Below, one piece after another: positions 8,592-17,484 of a stretch of 64,000 nucleotides of DNA. Where the stretch lies: NCBI RefSeq assembly GCF_000380165.1, contig NZ_KB904735.1:25683-89682 (forward strand), written 5' to 3'. Position 1 is the first letter of the stretch. Each line of letters begins with the position of its first letter. The notes beneath the pieces are model-generated. The model saw nothing but the letters and a program-made list of their open reading frames with translations, had not been told where the DNA came from and did not search any database. The position numbers and the translations under genes are program-made. The DNA comes from Wenjunlia vitaminophila DSM 41686. GTDB taxonomy: Bacteria; Actinomycetota; Actinomycetes; Streptomycetales; Streptomycetaceae.

Positions 8592-8974
8592 TGGCCGAGC
8601 GCCACGTCTTCGAGTACGCGTTGCTGCGGGTCGTGCCGCGGGTGGAACGCGGCGAACTGATCAACGCCGGGGTACTGGTCTACTGCCGGGCGAGGAGCTT
8701 CGTCGCCGCCCGCACCCACCTGGACGAACAACGCCTGCGCTGCCTCGACCCCGCGGTGGACGTGGCCGCGGTGCGGGCGGCGCTGTGCGGGGTGGAGGGC
8801 GTCTGCCACGGGGGTCCCGAGGCGGGCAGGGCCGCCGATGACGAACCGGGCCGGAGGTTCCGCTGGCTCACCGCGCCGCGCAGCACCGTGGTCCAGCCCG
8901 GCCCCGTGCACACCGGCCTGACCACCGACCCACGGGCCGAGGTCGAACGGCTCCTGGACCTCCTGGTGCGCTGA
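8591..8974 (+). CDS. DUF3037 protein, partner of the HipA_2-like kinase
   Basis: This 127-residue protein starts MAERHVFEYALLRVVPRVERG and contains the LINAGVLVYC segment typical of DUF3037. No catalytic motif is evident. Its start codon overlaps the stop of the HipA_2-like gene by one base, so the two products are probably made in fixed ratio. From memory this pairing recurs in other bacteria, which would suggest that DUF3037 is the substrate, regulator or antidote of the kinase; this is not established by the sequence here. Confidence 0.75.
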   Translation: MAERHVFEYALLRVVPRVERGELINAGVLVYCRARSFVAARTHLDEQRLRCLDPAVDVAAVRAALCGVEGVCHGGPEAGRAADDEPGRRFRWLTAPRSTVVQPGPVHTGLTTDPRAEVERLLDLLVR

Positions 8975-8981
8975 CACCTCC

Positions 8982-9024
8982 ACCCCGGCCGGGGCCGGCC
9001 GCCACGGTCGGCTCCGGCCGGGGT
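8982..9024. terminator. Hairpin terminator after the HipA_2/DUF3037 operon
   Basis: ACCCCGGCCGG (8982-8992) and CCGGCCGGGGT (9014-9024) are perfect 11-bp inverted repeats 21 bp apart, just past the DUF3037 stop. There is no T-run, as usual for high-GC actinomycetes. It separates convergent genes. Confidence 0.55.
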
Positions 9025-9201
9025 CTTCCGAACCGGGTGTCTCCGCTTCCCCGTTGCGCAACCGCCGGACCTCCACGGACTTCCGGCGCCGCCGGCCGCG
9101 AATTCCCCGGGGAACTGTTTTCCGTGAATCCACGGGAATTCGAGGAAGCCGTCCGGAGAATCGGGAAAGTGCTGGAGGGCGTGACGGCGTCCGTTTCACC
9201 G

Positions 9202-9819
9202 TCAGGGGCGCTGGACCGCGATGCCGTTGAGGAACATCTCCGCCAGGCCCTCCCCGATCTGTCGGGGGCGCAGCGCCCCGTCGGAGCGGTACCAGGTGCC
9301 GAGGTGGTGCACGGCGCCGAAGAAGTGGTGGGTCGCCAGGTCGGGGCTGATGTCGGCGCGCACGGAACCCTCCCGCTGCCCCTCCGCCACCAACGCCCGG
9401 AACCGCTCGTGGTACCGCCGTCGCTCCGCCCGCACCTGCGCCCTGATGTGCGGGGCGAGCAGGTGCAGGGAGTGCATCAGCACCACGCCGTCGTCCAGGT
9501 GCGCCAGGGTGCTCACCACCACGTCGGCCGTGGCCTCACGCAGCCGCTGCGCCGCGGTGCCGGGACCGTCGGCGATCCGCTCCAGCGACCTGGTCTGGAG
9601 GCCGAGGAGCCGGCGGTAGATCTCCCGGATCAGGTCGTCCTTGGACGAGAAGTAGTGGTACATCGCGCCCTTGGTGACCCCCGCGGCGTCCACGATCTCC
9701 TGGACCGAGGTCCGTTCGAAACCCTGGGCGGCGAACAGCCGGGTGGCGACGGCGAGCAGCCGGTCGGGCACCGGGGCGCCGTCCGCCGCGCCGCGCCCGG
9801 ACGTGCGCGTGGTCACCAT
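9202..9819 (-). CDS. TetR/AcrR-family regulator of the adjacent lipid cluster
   Basis: The 205-residue protein has an N-terminal TetR helix-turn-helix (about residues 20-65: LLAVATRLFAAQGFERTSV, IVDAAGVTKGAMYHYFSSK) followed by a helical ligand domain. The ATG at 9819 has GGAGG eight bases upstream and is preferred to a longer in-frame start at 9942, which would swallow an operator-like site. It faces away from the phosphotransferase/acyl-CoA dehydrogenase/SDR genes, and three copies of an ACCNACTGGTA motif lie in the shared 285-bp region. It probably represses both sides and responds to an acyl-CoA-like ligand (inference). Confidence 0.85.
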   Translation of the reverse strand: MVTTRTSGRGAADGAPVPDRLLAVATRLFAAQGFERTSVQEIVDAAGVTKGAMYHYFSSKDDLIREIYRRLLGLQTRSLERIADGPGTAAQRLREATADVVVSTLAHLDDGVVLMHSLHLLAPHIRAQVRAERRRYHERFRALVAEGQREGSVRADISPDLATHHFFGAVHHLGTWYRSDGALRPRQIGEGLAEMFLNGIAVQRP

Positions 9820-9880
9820 GTGGCTCGCCTCCTCCACCGCCGGGCGGGGGTCGGCGACGTCCTGCCGGCCCGAAACGCAA

Positions 9881-10025
9881 CATACCAGTGGGTCGGTCAC
9901 CGTTGAAGGGTGCGGAAAACGGCCCGACGGTGGCGTTGACACCCGCCCTCGATGCTCCTACGGTTTCCGCTGTCGTCACATTACCGACTGGTAGTTCGGT
10001 GCGTGACATACCAGTTGGTCGGTCG
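9881..10025. promoter_or_regulatory. Three TetR operator-like sites (ACCNACTGGTA)
   Basis: CATACCAGTGGGTCGGTC (9881-9898) and CATACCAGTTGGTCGGTC (10007-10024) differ at one base. A third, shorter copy in the other orientation, ACCGACTGGTA, is at 9983-9993. All share the core ACCNACTGGTA or its complement. They lie between tetR and the phosphotransferase gene, one near each gene, as expected for autoregulation plus control of the cluster. Confidence 0.6.
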
Positions 10026-10104
10026 CGTGCACCTCGCGGCGCAGGGTCCGGAGAACGTCGCCGACGACGGGCGTCGCGCCCGAGGGGCGCGGGAGAGGTC
10101 GCTG

Positions 10105-11151
10105 ATGGAGTCACCCGAGGCGAAGGGCCTGCCGGGCCTCGACCTGGACGCGTTGGGCACCTGGCTGAACACCGAGCACCCAGGGTTCCTCGAGGGACCG
10201 CTCCGCGGCGAAGTGATCTCGGGAGGCAGGTCGAACCTCACGTACGCGATCGGCGACGGCACCCACCGCTGGGTGCTGCGCCGGCCACCCCTGGGACACG
10301 TACTGGCCACCGCCCACGACATGGGCCGCGAGTACCGGGTGATCTCGGCGCTGGCCCACACCCCGGTCCCCGTGCCCACCACCCACCTGCTCTGCCAGGA
10401 CCCCGGGGTCATCGGGGCGCCCTTCTACCTCATGGAACACGTCCCCGGTCAGGTGCTGCGGAACGCGGGCCAGACCGCCCGGCTCGGCCGGGACCGGGCG
10501 TGTGGGCTCGCCGAGCACCTGGTGGACGTGCTCGCCGTGCTCCACGGCGTCGATCCCCACGAGGTGGACCTCGCCGACTTCGGACGCCCCGACGGGTACC
10601 TGCACCGGCAGGTGGTGCGCTGGGGCAAGCAGTTGGCGGCGTCGCGCAGCCGGGAGACCCCGGACCTCGACGCCCTCCGGGAGGAACTGCTGGACCGCGT
10701 GCCGAGCAGCCAGCGCTCCGGCATCGTCCACGGCGACTACCGGCTGGACAACGTGGTGGTCGGCGACGACGACCGCATCAACGCCGTGCTGGACTGGGAG
10801 ATGGCCACGCTCGGTGACCCGCTCGCCGACCTCGGGCTGTTCCTGGTCTACTGGGACGTCATCCGCGAGCTGGTGCCGGACAACCCGGTGGCCGCGGGCG
10901 TCAGCGACGCCGCAGGCTTCCCTCCCGGGCACCGCCTGGTGTCCCGGTACGCCCGGTTGACCGGCCTGGACCTGGACCCGCTGCCCTGGTACGTCTCCCT
11001 GGGCTGCTTCAAGCTGGCGGTGGTCGCCGAAGGCATCCACTTCCGCTACCTGCGGGGGCTGACGGTGGGGGAGGGGTTCGAGCGGATCGGGGCCATGGCC
11101 GCGCCGCTGGCGTCCCGGGGCCGCGCCGTCCTCGCCGCGAAGGACCACTGA
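10105..11151 (+). CDS. Phosphotransferase family protein (ACAD10/11-type APH domain)
   Basis: This 348-residue protein belongs to the APH-like group that accompanies acyl-CoA dehydrogenases: SGGRSNLTYAI in the N-lobe, IVHGDYRLDN as catalytic loop and VLDWEMATLGDPLADL as the metal-binding motif. In animals the corresponding domain of ACAD10/11 phosphorylates 4-hydroxyacyl-CoA so that the dehydrogenase partner can take it into beta-oxidation. The ATG at 10105 follows GGAGAGG; a longer frame from 9952 would read through operator sites. It begins a run of co-directional fatty-acid-type genes. Confidence 0.85.
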   Translation: MESPEAKGLPGLDLDALGTWLNTEHPGFLEGPLRGEVISGGRSNLTYAIGDGTHRWVLRRPPLGHVLATAHDMGREYRVISALAHTPVPVPTTHLLCQDPGVIGAPFYLMEHVPGQVLRNAGQTARLGRDRACGLAEHLVDVLAVLHGVDPHEVDLADFGRPDGYLHRQVVRWGKQLAASRSRETPDLDALREELLDRVPSSQRSGIVHGDYRLDNVVVGDDDRINAVLDWEMATLGDPLADLGLFLVYWDVIRELVPDNPVAAGVSDAAGFPPGHRLVSRYARLTGLDLDPLPWYVSLGCFKLAVVAEGIHFRYLRGLTVGEGFERIGAMAAPLASRGRAVLAAKDH

Positions 11152-11190
11152 CCCGTTCGAGTCACAGGCTCCCCCCAGAAGGGTCCGCTC

Positions 11191-12426
11191 ATGGAGTTCG
11201 CACCCGACGCCCGCACCGAGGAACTGGCCGAGCGCCTGCACGCGTTCATGGAGGAGCACGTCTACCCGGCGGAACCGGTCTTCGCCGAGCAGGTGGCCGA
11301 GGCCCGGCGCCTGGGCGGGGGCTGGTCGCGCCCGCCCGTGACCGGGGAGCTGAAGGCCCGGGCGCGCGCCCTCGGACTGTGGAACCTGTTCTTCACCGGC
11401 TCGCGGGGTCCGGACGAGCCGCACGGCGCCGGCCTCAGCAACCTGCAGTACGCTCCGCTGGCCGAGATCACCGGCCGCAGTCCCGCGCTCGCCCCGGAGG
11501 CGCTGAACTGCGCGGCCCCGGACACCGGCAACATGGACCTGCTGGCGGAGTTCGGCACCCCGCAGCAACGCGAGCGCTGGCTGCGGCCCCTGCTGGAGGG
11601 GGAGATCCGCTCCGCGTTCTGCATGACCGAACCCGACGTCGCCTCCTCGGACGCCACGAACATCACCACCCGGATCGACCGGGACGGCGACGAGTACGTG
11701 GTCAACGGCCGCAAGTGGTGGTCGTCGGGAGCGATGGACCCGAACTGCGCGCTCCTCATCGTGATGGGCAGGACCGACCCGGACGCGGAGCGGCACCGTC
11801 AGCAGTCCATGGTCCTGGTGCCGCGGGACACCCCCGGGGTGTCCGTGCGCCGCCCGCTGACGGTGATGGGCTATGACGACGGCCCGCACGGCGGGCACGC
11901 GGAGGTGGAGTTCACCGACGTCCGGGTGGGCGCGGACCAGCTCATCGGCGAGCCCGGGTCCGGCTTCGCCATCGCCCAGGCACGACTCGGCCCCGGTCGC
12001 GTCCACCACTGCATGCGGTTGATCGGGATGGCCGAGAGGGCCCTCGAACTGATGTGCCGTCGGGTGATCGACCGGGTCGCCTTCGGGGGACCGCTCGCCC
12101 GACAGGGGGTGATCCAGGAGTGGATCGCCGAGTCCCGGGTGCGGATCGAGCAGGCCAGGCTACTTGTGCTGAAGACGGCGTGGCTGATGGACACGGTGGG
12201 CAACCGGGGGGCCCACACCGAGATCCAGGCCATCAAGATCGTGACACCACTGATGGCCGAATGGGTCATCGACAAGTCGATCCAGGCCCACGGCGCGGCG
12301 GGGCTGTCCCAGGACTTCCCCCTCGCCCACCTCTGGGCGAGCGCCCGCACCCTGCGGCTCGCGGACGGTCCGGACGAGGTGCACCGCAGGTCCCTGGCCC
12401 GCCGTGAGCTGAGCAGATACCGCTGA
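11191..12426 (+). CDS. Acyl-CoA dehydrogenase (ACAD10/11-like)
   Basis: The 411-residue protein has the acyl-CoA dehydrogenase fold: an N-terminal helical domain, the FAD-contacting beta domain with [16 protein letters not shown] (about residues 145-160) and GRKWWSSGA, and a C-terminal four-helix domain with [21 protein letters not shown]. It would introduce a C2-C3 double bond in an acyl-CoA. It lies 39 bp after the APH-like gene, the usual partner in processing 4-hydroxy acids, so both probably serve the same beta-oxidation route. Confidence 0.9.
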   Translation: MEFAPDARTEELAERLHAFMEEHVYPAEPVFAEQVAEARRLGGGWSRPPVTGELKARARALGLWNLFFTGSRGPDEPHGAGLSNLQYAPLAEITGRSPALAPEALNCAAPDTGNMDLLAEFGTPQQRERWLRPLLEGEIRSAFCMTEPDVASSDATNITTRIDRDGDEYVVNGRKWWSSGAMDPNCALLIVMGRTDPDAERHRQQSMVLVPRDTPGVSVRRPLTVMGYDDGPHGGHAEVEFTDVRVGADQLIGEPGSGFAIAQARLGPGRVHHCMRLIGMAERALELMCRRVIDRVAFGGPLARQGVIQEWIAESRVRIEQARLLVLKTAWLMDTVGNRGAHTEIQAIKIVTPLMAEWVIDKSIQAHGAAGLSQDFPLAHLWASARTLRLADGPDEVHRRSLARRELSRYR

Positions 12427-12605
12427 CCCACCGAACCCGTCGGGACGACACCCGCGCTTCCGCCGCGGCCGACCGTCACGGCACCCGACACGTCCGGGGC
12501 CCGCAAGGTAGCGAACCCCGGCCCGCGGAGCACGATCCACGGAACCCGAACCACCACCGCGGTCCGCCGGTACGGCGAGGACCACGCAAACGAGGAGGCA
12601 CACCG

Positions 12606-13370
12606 ATGTCCAGCACCGAGCAGCAGCGCGTCGCCATCGTCACCGGGGGCGCCCGGGGTATCGGCGCGGCGACCGCCGAGCGGTTGGCCGCCGACGGCCG
12701 TGCCGTCGCCGTCCTCGACCTCGACGAGGGCGCCTGCGCCGAGGTCGTGGAGAAGATCACCGCCGGGGGCGGCCGGGCCATGGGCGTGGGCGCCGACGTC
12801 TCGGACGCCGAGCAGGTCACCGCCGCCGTGGCGCGCGTCGCCGAGGAGCTCGGCCCGCCCACCGTCCTGGTCAACAACGCCGGGGTGCTCCGGGACAACC
12901 TGCTGTTCAAGATGACCGAGTCGGACTGGGACACCGTCCTCGACGTCCACCTCAAGGGCGCGTTCCTGATGACGCGCGCCACCCAGAAGCACATGGTGGA
13001 CGCCGGGTTCGGCCGGATCGTCAACCTGTCGAGCAGCTCGGCGCTCGGCAACCGGGGACAGGCGAACTACGCCGCGGCCAAGGCCGGGATGCAGGGCTTC
13101 ACCAAGACCCTCGCCATCGAGCTGGGCAAGTTCGGGATCACCGCCAACGCCGTGGCTCCCGGGTTCATCGTGACCGACATGACCGCGGCCACCGCCGAGC
13201 GGATGCGGATGACCTTCGAGGAGTTCCAGAAGCTCGCCGCCTCACAGATCCCCGTCCAGCGGGTCGGCCGCCCCGAGGACGTGGCGAACACCATCGCGTT
13301 CCTCGCCGGCGACGCGGCCGGGTTCGTCTCCGGCCAGGTGGTCTACGTGGCCGGCGGTCCCCTCGACTAA
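12606..13370 (+). CDS. SDR oxidoreductase, FabG-like 3-ketoacyl reductase
   Basis: The 254-residue classical SDR has the cofactor motif TGGARGIG near residue 14, NNAG near 95, the catalytic NLSSSS / YAAAK pair and VAPGFIVTDM. It is about the usual length of FabG and ends in GGPLD. It probably interconverts 3-hydroxyacyl and 3-ketoacyl thioesters in the same pathway as the preceding acyl-CoA dehydrogenase. ACGAGGAGG lies just before the ATG. The 179 bp upstream show no other gene. Confidence 0.87.
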   Translation: MSSTEQQRVAIVTGGARGIGAATAERLAADGRAVAVLDLDEGACAEVVEKITAGGGRAMGVGADVSDAEQVTAAVARVAEELGPPTVLVNNAGVLRDNLLFKMTESDWDTVLDVHLKGAFLMTRATQKHMVDAGFGRIVNLSSSSALGNRGQANYAAAKAGMQGFTKTLAIELGKFGITANAVAPGFIVTDMTAATAERMRMTFEEFQKLAASQIPVQRVGRPEDVANTIAFLAGDAAGFVSGQVVYVAGGPLD

Positions 13371-13433
13371 GGACTGTCCCGAGCCGCCCGTCCGCGTCCG
13401 TTCGTCCGCCCGAGCCCCGTGGAGTCGTGCCGC

Positions 13434-14258
13434 ATGAGCCCACACAGCGAGCAGTCCCGTCCGGAACCCCGACCGGACCCCGTCACCTCCCGGGCCCCCG
13501 GCGGTCCCCCCGACGGCGGGCGCGTGGCGCTGGTCACCGGGGCCAGTCGGGGCATCGGCCTCGGTGTCGCACGGGCCCTGGTCGCCAGGGGCGACCGGGT
13601 GTGTGTCACCGGCCGGAACGAGGAGGCGCTCGCCGCCGCGGTGGAGCAGCTCGGCGGGCCCGGGCGGGCCATGGGGGTCGCCGGCAAGGCCCACGACCAG
13701 GCCCACCAGGCGGAGGTCGTGGACCGGGTCCTCGAGGCGTACGGCAGGCTGGACTACCTGGTCAACAACGCGGGCACCAACCCGGCGGCGGTGCCGCTGG
13801 CGGAGGCGGACCTCCGGCTGGCCCACAAGGTCTTCGAGACCAACGTGCTGTCGGCGCTCGGCCTCGCCCAGCAGGCGCACCGGGCGTGGCAGCGCGAGCA
13901 CGGGGGCGCGATCGTCAACGTCGCCTCGGTGTCCGGTCTCGGCGCCTCGCCGTTCCTCGGCATGTACGGCATGAGCAAGGCCGCCATGATCAACCTCACT
14001 CAGCAGCTCGCCCACGAGCTCGCGCCGCGGGTCCGGGTCAACGCCGTGGCCCCGGCGGTGGTCAAGACCCGGTTCGCCGCGATGCTCTGGGAGGGGCGGG
14101 AGCAGGAGGTGTCGGGCGCCTACCCGATGGGCCGGCTCGGGGTGCCGCAGGACGTGGCCGGAGCCGTGGCGTTCCTGCTCTCCGACGAGGCCGGCTGGAT
14201 CACCGGGCAGACCCTGGTGATCGACGGTGGGCTGCTGCTGAGCGCGGGGGTGTCATGA
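13434..14258 (+). CDS. SDR family oxidoreductase
   Basis: The 274-residue SDR carries TGASRGIG (about residues 34-41), NNAGTNP, ASVSGLG and YGMSKAAM with the catalytic Ser-Tyr-Lys set, and ends with a GG-containing loop. The first 25 residues form a Pro-rich tail ahead of the Rossmann fold. The ATG at 13434 has GGAG nine bases upstream; a GTG at 13419 is possible. The last four bases overlap the next SDR start (ATGA). It is likely a 3-hydroxyacyl-CoA or alcohol dehydrogenase of the TetR-controlled cluster. Confidence 0.85.
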   Translation: MSPHSEQSRPEPRPDPVTSRAPGGPPDGGRVALVTGASRGIGLGVARALVARGDRVCVTGRNEEALAAAVEQLGGPGRAMGVAGKAHDQAHQAEVVDRVLEAYGRLDYLVNNAGTNPAAVPLAEADLRLAHKVFETNVLSALGLAQQAHRAWQREHGGAIVNVASVSGLGASPFLGMYGMSKAAMINLTQQLAHELAPRVRVNAVAPAVVKTRFAAMLWEGREQEVSGAYPMGRLGVPQDVAGAVAFLLSDEAGWITGQTLVIDGGLLLSAGVS

Positions 14259-15034
14259 GCTTCGCCCTGCCCGGCGCGGGGGTGGTCGTCACCGGTGCCG
14301 GGCACGGGATCGGGGCCGCCCTCGCCCGGAGGTTCGCCGCCGAGGGCGCGAACGTGGTGGTCAACGACGTGGACGGCGAGGCCGCCGGCGAGGTGGCCGG
14401 CGAGATCGGCGGCACCGCCGCGCCGGGTGACGCCGCGACTCCGGACGGGGTCGCCGCCCTGATCGACACCGCCCGTTCCGCGCTGGGCGCGATCGACCTG
14501 TACTGCGCCAACGCCGGAGTGGGCACCGGCGGGAGCGAGCAGGCCGACGACGCGGACTGGGAGCTGACCTGGCAGGTCAACGTCATGGCGCACGTGCGGG
14601 CGGCCCGGCTGCTCGTCCCACACTGGCTGGACCGCGGAAGGGGCCGCTGGCTGAGCACCGTCTCCGCCGCGGGACTGCTCACCATGCTGGGCGCCGCCCC
14701 GTACACGGTGTCCAAGCACGCCGCGCTGTCGTTCGCCGAGTGGCTGTCGGCGACCTACGGACACCGCGGGATCACCGTCCAGGCACTGTGTCCCGCGGGG
14801 GTGCGCACCCGGATGCTGGACGGCACCGGCGCCGCCGGGGACCTGCTGCTCGCCGCGAGCGCGGTCGAACCAGAACGGGTGGCGGACAGTGTGGTCGATG
14901 CCTTCGGCGACGACCGCTTCCTGGTGCTGCCCCACCCCGACACGGCGCGGATGTACCAGGGGCGGGCCCAGGACACCGACCGGTGGCTGAGCGGCATGAA
15001 CCGCCTCCAGGGGCAGCTCGACGCGATGGGGTGA
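14255..15034 (+). CDS. SDR family oxidoreductase
   Basis: The 259-residue protein shows TGAGHGIG near residue 13, NAGVG, STVSAAG and YTVSKHAAL, so all catalytic residues of a classical SDR are present. Its C-terminal third (PHPDTARMYQGRAQDTDRWL) is typical of the SDR group often seen next to acyl-CoA dehydrogenases. It overlaps the preceding SDR gene by four bases and so is translationally coupled to it. Substrate not determined. Confidence 0.85.
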   Translation: MSFALPGAGVVVTGAGHGIGAALARRFAAEGANVVVNDVDGEAAGEVAGEIGGTAAPGDAATPDGVAALIDTARSALGAIDLYCANAGVGTGGSEQADDADWELTWQVNVMAHVRAARLLVPHWLDRGRGRWLSTVSAAGLLTMLGAAPYTVSKHAALSFAEWLSATYGHRGITVQALCPAGVRTRMLDGTGAAGDLLLAASAVEPERVADSVVDAFGDDRFLVLPHPDTARMYQGRAQDTDRWLSGMNRLQGQLDAMG

Positions 15035-15125
15035 GGAGGGTGTCGGTGGGGACCGGTACGTTCTTCTCCGGAGCCCGAGTTGGGCTCGGTCCGTCATCAC
15101 GCACGCCTATCCGGAGGTCCCTGCC

Positions 15126-15806
15126 GTGTCCTACACCCTGCCCGAGTCCTGGTTGTCCGTCCTCGGGGAAGAGGTGTCCAAGCCGTACTTCAAGGAGCTC
15201 ACCGAGTTCGTCGAGCAGGAGCGGGAACAGCACCCGGTCTACCCGCCCCGCGAGCAGGTGTTCGCAGCCCTGGAGGCCACGCCGTTCGACCAGGTCAAGG
15301 TGCTGGTACTGGGCCAGGACCCGTACCACGGGGCAGGTCAGGGGCACGGGTTGTGCTTCTCCGTGCTGCCCGGGGTGAAGACCCCGCCGAGCCTGCGCAA
15401 CATCTTCAAGGAGATGCGGGAGGAGCTCGGCCACCCCGTCCCGGACAACGGCTACCTGATGCCCTGGGCCCAGCAGGGGGTGCTGCTGCTCAACGCCGTG
15501 CTGACGGTGCGCGAGGCCCAGCCCAACTCGCACAAGAACCAGGGCTGGGAGAAGTTCACCGACGCGGTGATCCAGGCCGTGGCCAACCGCCCCCAGCCGG
15601 CGGTGTTCGTGCTGTGGGGGGCCTACGCGAAGAAGAAGCTGCGCCTGATCGACACCGAGCGGCACGCCGTGGTGCAGGGCGCCCACCCGTCGCCGCTGTC
15701 CGCCAAGTTGTTCTTCGGCAGCCGCCCGTTCACCCAGATAAACGAGGCCCTGGACGCCCAGGGCCACCAGCCGATCGACTGGCGCCTGCCCGACCTGGCC
15801 CAGTAG
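15126..15806 (+). CDS. ung: Uracil-DNA glycosylase
   Basis: The 226-residue protein is a family 1 uracil-DNA glycosylase. GQDPYHG at 63-69 contains the water-activating Asp65, LLLNAVLTV supplies the uracil-specific Asn, and GAHPSPLSA places catalytic His187 before the DNA-intercalating loop. Family length is about 225. It excises uracil arising from cytosine deamination, a frequent lesion in DNA of this composition. GGAGGT precedes the GTG start. It is alone in its transcription unit. Confidence 0.96.
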   Translation: MSYTLPESWLSVLGEEVSKPYFKELTEFVEQEREQHPVYPPREQVFAALEATPFDQVKVLVLGQDPYHGAGQGHGLCFSVLPGVKTPPSLRNIFKEMREELGHPVPDNGYLMPWAQQGVLLLNAVLTVREAQPNSHKNQGWEKFTDAVIQAVANRPQPAVFVLWGAYAKKKLRLIDTERHAVVQGAHPSPLSAKLFFGSRPFTQINEALDAQGHQPIDWRLPDLAQ

Positions 15807-15927
15807 TTCGCGCGCGCCCGCCGCCCGGGAGCGACGCACCTCGTCGGCCCGGTTCACCGGCTCGACGCCGCGGCGGGTCCAGACTGGGGACCGACACTCG
15901 TCGTGACGAGGAAGGAACCCTGAGCTG

Positions 15928-17484
15928 ATGACGGCACGTCGGGCCCTGTTGGTGGCGTTGGCCGGAGCCCTGCCGGCACTCGCCTTCCCTGAGCCGTCGC
16001 TGTGGTGGTTGGCCTTCGGTGCCCTGGTGCCGTGGATGTTGCTGGTCCGACGGGCGCCGCACGGACGCTGTGCGGCGCTGGACGGGTGGATCGGCGGCAC
16101 CGGCTTCATGCTCGCCGTCCACCACTGGCTGCTGCCGAACCTGCTGGTGTTCACTCCGGTCGTCGCGGCGTTCCTGGGGCTGCTGTGGGCGCCGTGGGGA
16201 TGGCTGGTGTGGCGGCTGCTGCGCGGGGAGCCGGCGGGCTGGCGGGCCGCCGCGGCGGTGGTGCTGGTGCCCAGCGCGTGGCTGATGGCCGAGCTGGTGC
16301 GCTCCTGGCAGTACCTGGGCGGTCCGTGGGCGCTGATCGGCGCCAGCCAGTGGCAGGTGCGCCCGGCGCTGGACCTGGCCTCGGTGGGCGGCATCTGGCT
16401 GGTGAGCTGGTTGGTGGTGGCCGCCAACGCGGGGGTGGCGACGTTGGCTGCGCTGGGCCGGGGCCGGAAGCCCGCGGTGGCGGTGCTCCTGGCGCTCGCG
16501 GCGGGGTGCGGCGCGGTGTGGACCTGGGCGCCCCAGCCGGAGCAGGGCGGGTCGGTGCGGGTGGCGGTGGTGCAGCCGGGCGTGGTGCGCGGGCCCGAGC
16601 TGCGCTTCGACACCGCCGAGCGGCTGACCCGTCAGCTCGCCGGGCGGCGGGTGGACCTGGTGGTGTGGGGGGAGAGCAGCGTCGGGTTCGACCTGGACGA
16701 GCGGCCCGACCTGTCCCGGCGGCTGGCCGCGCTGTCCCGGCTGGTCGGCGCCGACCTGCTGGTCAACGTGGACGCCCGCCGGGCGGACGGGAAGGGCATC
16801 TACAAGACGGCGGTGCTGGTCGGTCCGGGCGGACCGACCGGGCAGCGCTACGACAAGACCCGCCTGGTGCCGTTCGGGGAGTACGTTCCGCTGCGCCCGG
16901 TCCTGGGGTGGGTGACCGGCATGAGCGAGGCGGCGGCGGAGAACCGCCGCCGGGGGCGGGGCCCGGTGCTGATGGACACCGCTGGCGTGCGGCTGGGGCC
17001 GCTGGTCTGCTTCGAGTCGGCGTTCCCGGACATGAGCAGGGCCCTGGCCGGGCGCGGGGCCCAGCTCCTGGTGGTCCAGTCCGCGACCTCCACGTTCCAG
17101 GGGAGCTGGGCGCCCGAGCAGCACGCCTCACTGGCCGCGATCCGGGCGGCGGAGACCTGGCGCCCGGTGGTGCACGCCACGCTCACCGGGGCCAGTGCCG
17201 TCGCGGACGCCCGGGGGCGGCAGGTCGGGCAGTGGTTGGGCACCAGCGAGCGGACGGCCGAGGTCTTCCAGGTTCCGCTGGCCTCGGGCACCAGTCCCTA
17301 CGTGCGGTTCGGTCCCTGGGTGCCGTGGCTGGCGGCGGGTCTTCTGGGGGTCGCGGCGCTCGCGGCGGCGGCTCGCCGGCTGCGCGGCGGCGGTGCCTTC
17401 CCCGGTGGTCGCCCCGGGGCCGCGGCCCGTCCGGAGCTGGCCGAGAACGACCGGCTCAGCGGTGCCGGCCCTCAGCGGCCCTGA
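15928..17484 (+). CDS. lnt: Apolipoprotein N-acyltransferase
   Basis: The 518-residue membrane protein has an N-terminal block of about six helices (residues 1-200), a carbon-nitrogen-hydrolase domain facing outside, and a last helix near 455-475. The nitrilase triad is visible: Glu249 in WGESS, Lys310 in YDKTRLVPFGEYVP and Cys361 in VCFES. Lnt transfers a third acyl chain onto the N-terminal cysteine of lipoproteins. AGGAAGGAACC is 10 bases upstream of the ATG. Its last 29 bases overlap the convergent Gfo/Idh gene. Confidence 0.93.
   Translation: MTARRALLVALAGALPALAFPEPSLWWLAFGALVPWMLLVRRAPHGRCAALDGWIGGTGFMLAVHHWLLPNLLVFTPVVAAFLGLLWAPWGWLVWRLLRGEPAGWRAAAAVVLVPSAWLMAELVRSWQYLGGPWALIGASQWQVRPALDLASVGGIWLVSWLVVAANAGVATLAALGRGRKPAVAVLLALAAGCGAVWTWAPQPEQGGSVRVAVVQPGVVRGPELRFDTAERLTRQLAGRRVDLVVWGESSVGFDLDERPDLSRRLAALSRLVGADLLVNVDARRADGKGIYKTAVLVGPGGPTGQRYDKTRLVPFGEYVPLRPVLGWVTGMSEAAAENRRRGRGPVLMDTAGVRLGPLVCFESAFPDMSRALAGRGAQLLVVQSATSTFQGSWAPEQHASLAAIRAAETWRPVVHATLTGASAVADARGRQVGQWLGTSERTAEVFQVPLASGTSPYVRFGPWVPWLAAGLLGVAALAAAARRLRGGGAFPGGRPGAAARPELAENDRLSGAGPQRP

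Noticed and set aside
7764-8974. Classical HipBA toxin-antitoxin locus
   Set aside because: No helix-turn-helix HipB gene is present, and the kinase motifs are of the HipA_2 type.
13427-15034. A 535-residue frame suggesting fusion of two SDR genes
   Set aside because: Only the part after 14255 codes in this frame; the earlier part is a shadow of the preceding SDR, which ends in an ATGA overlap.
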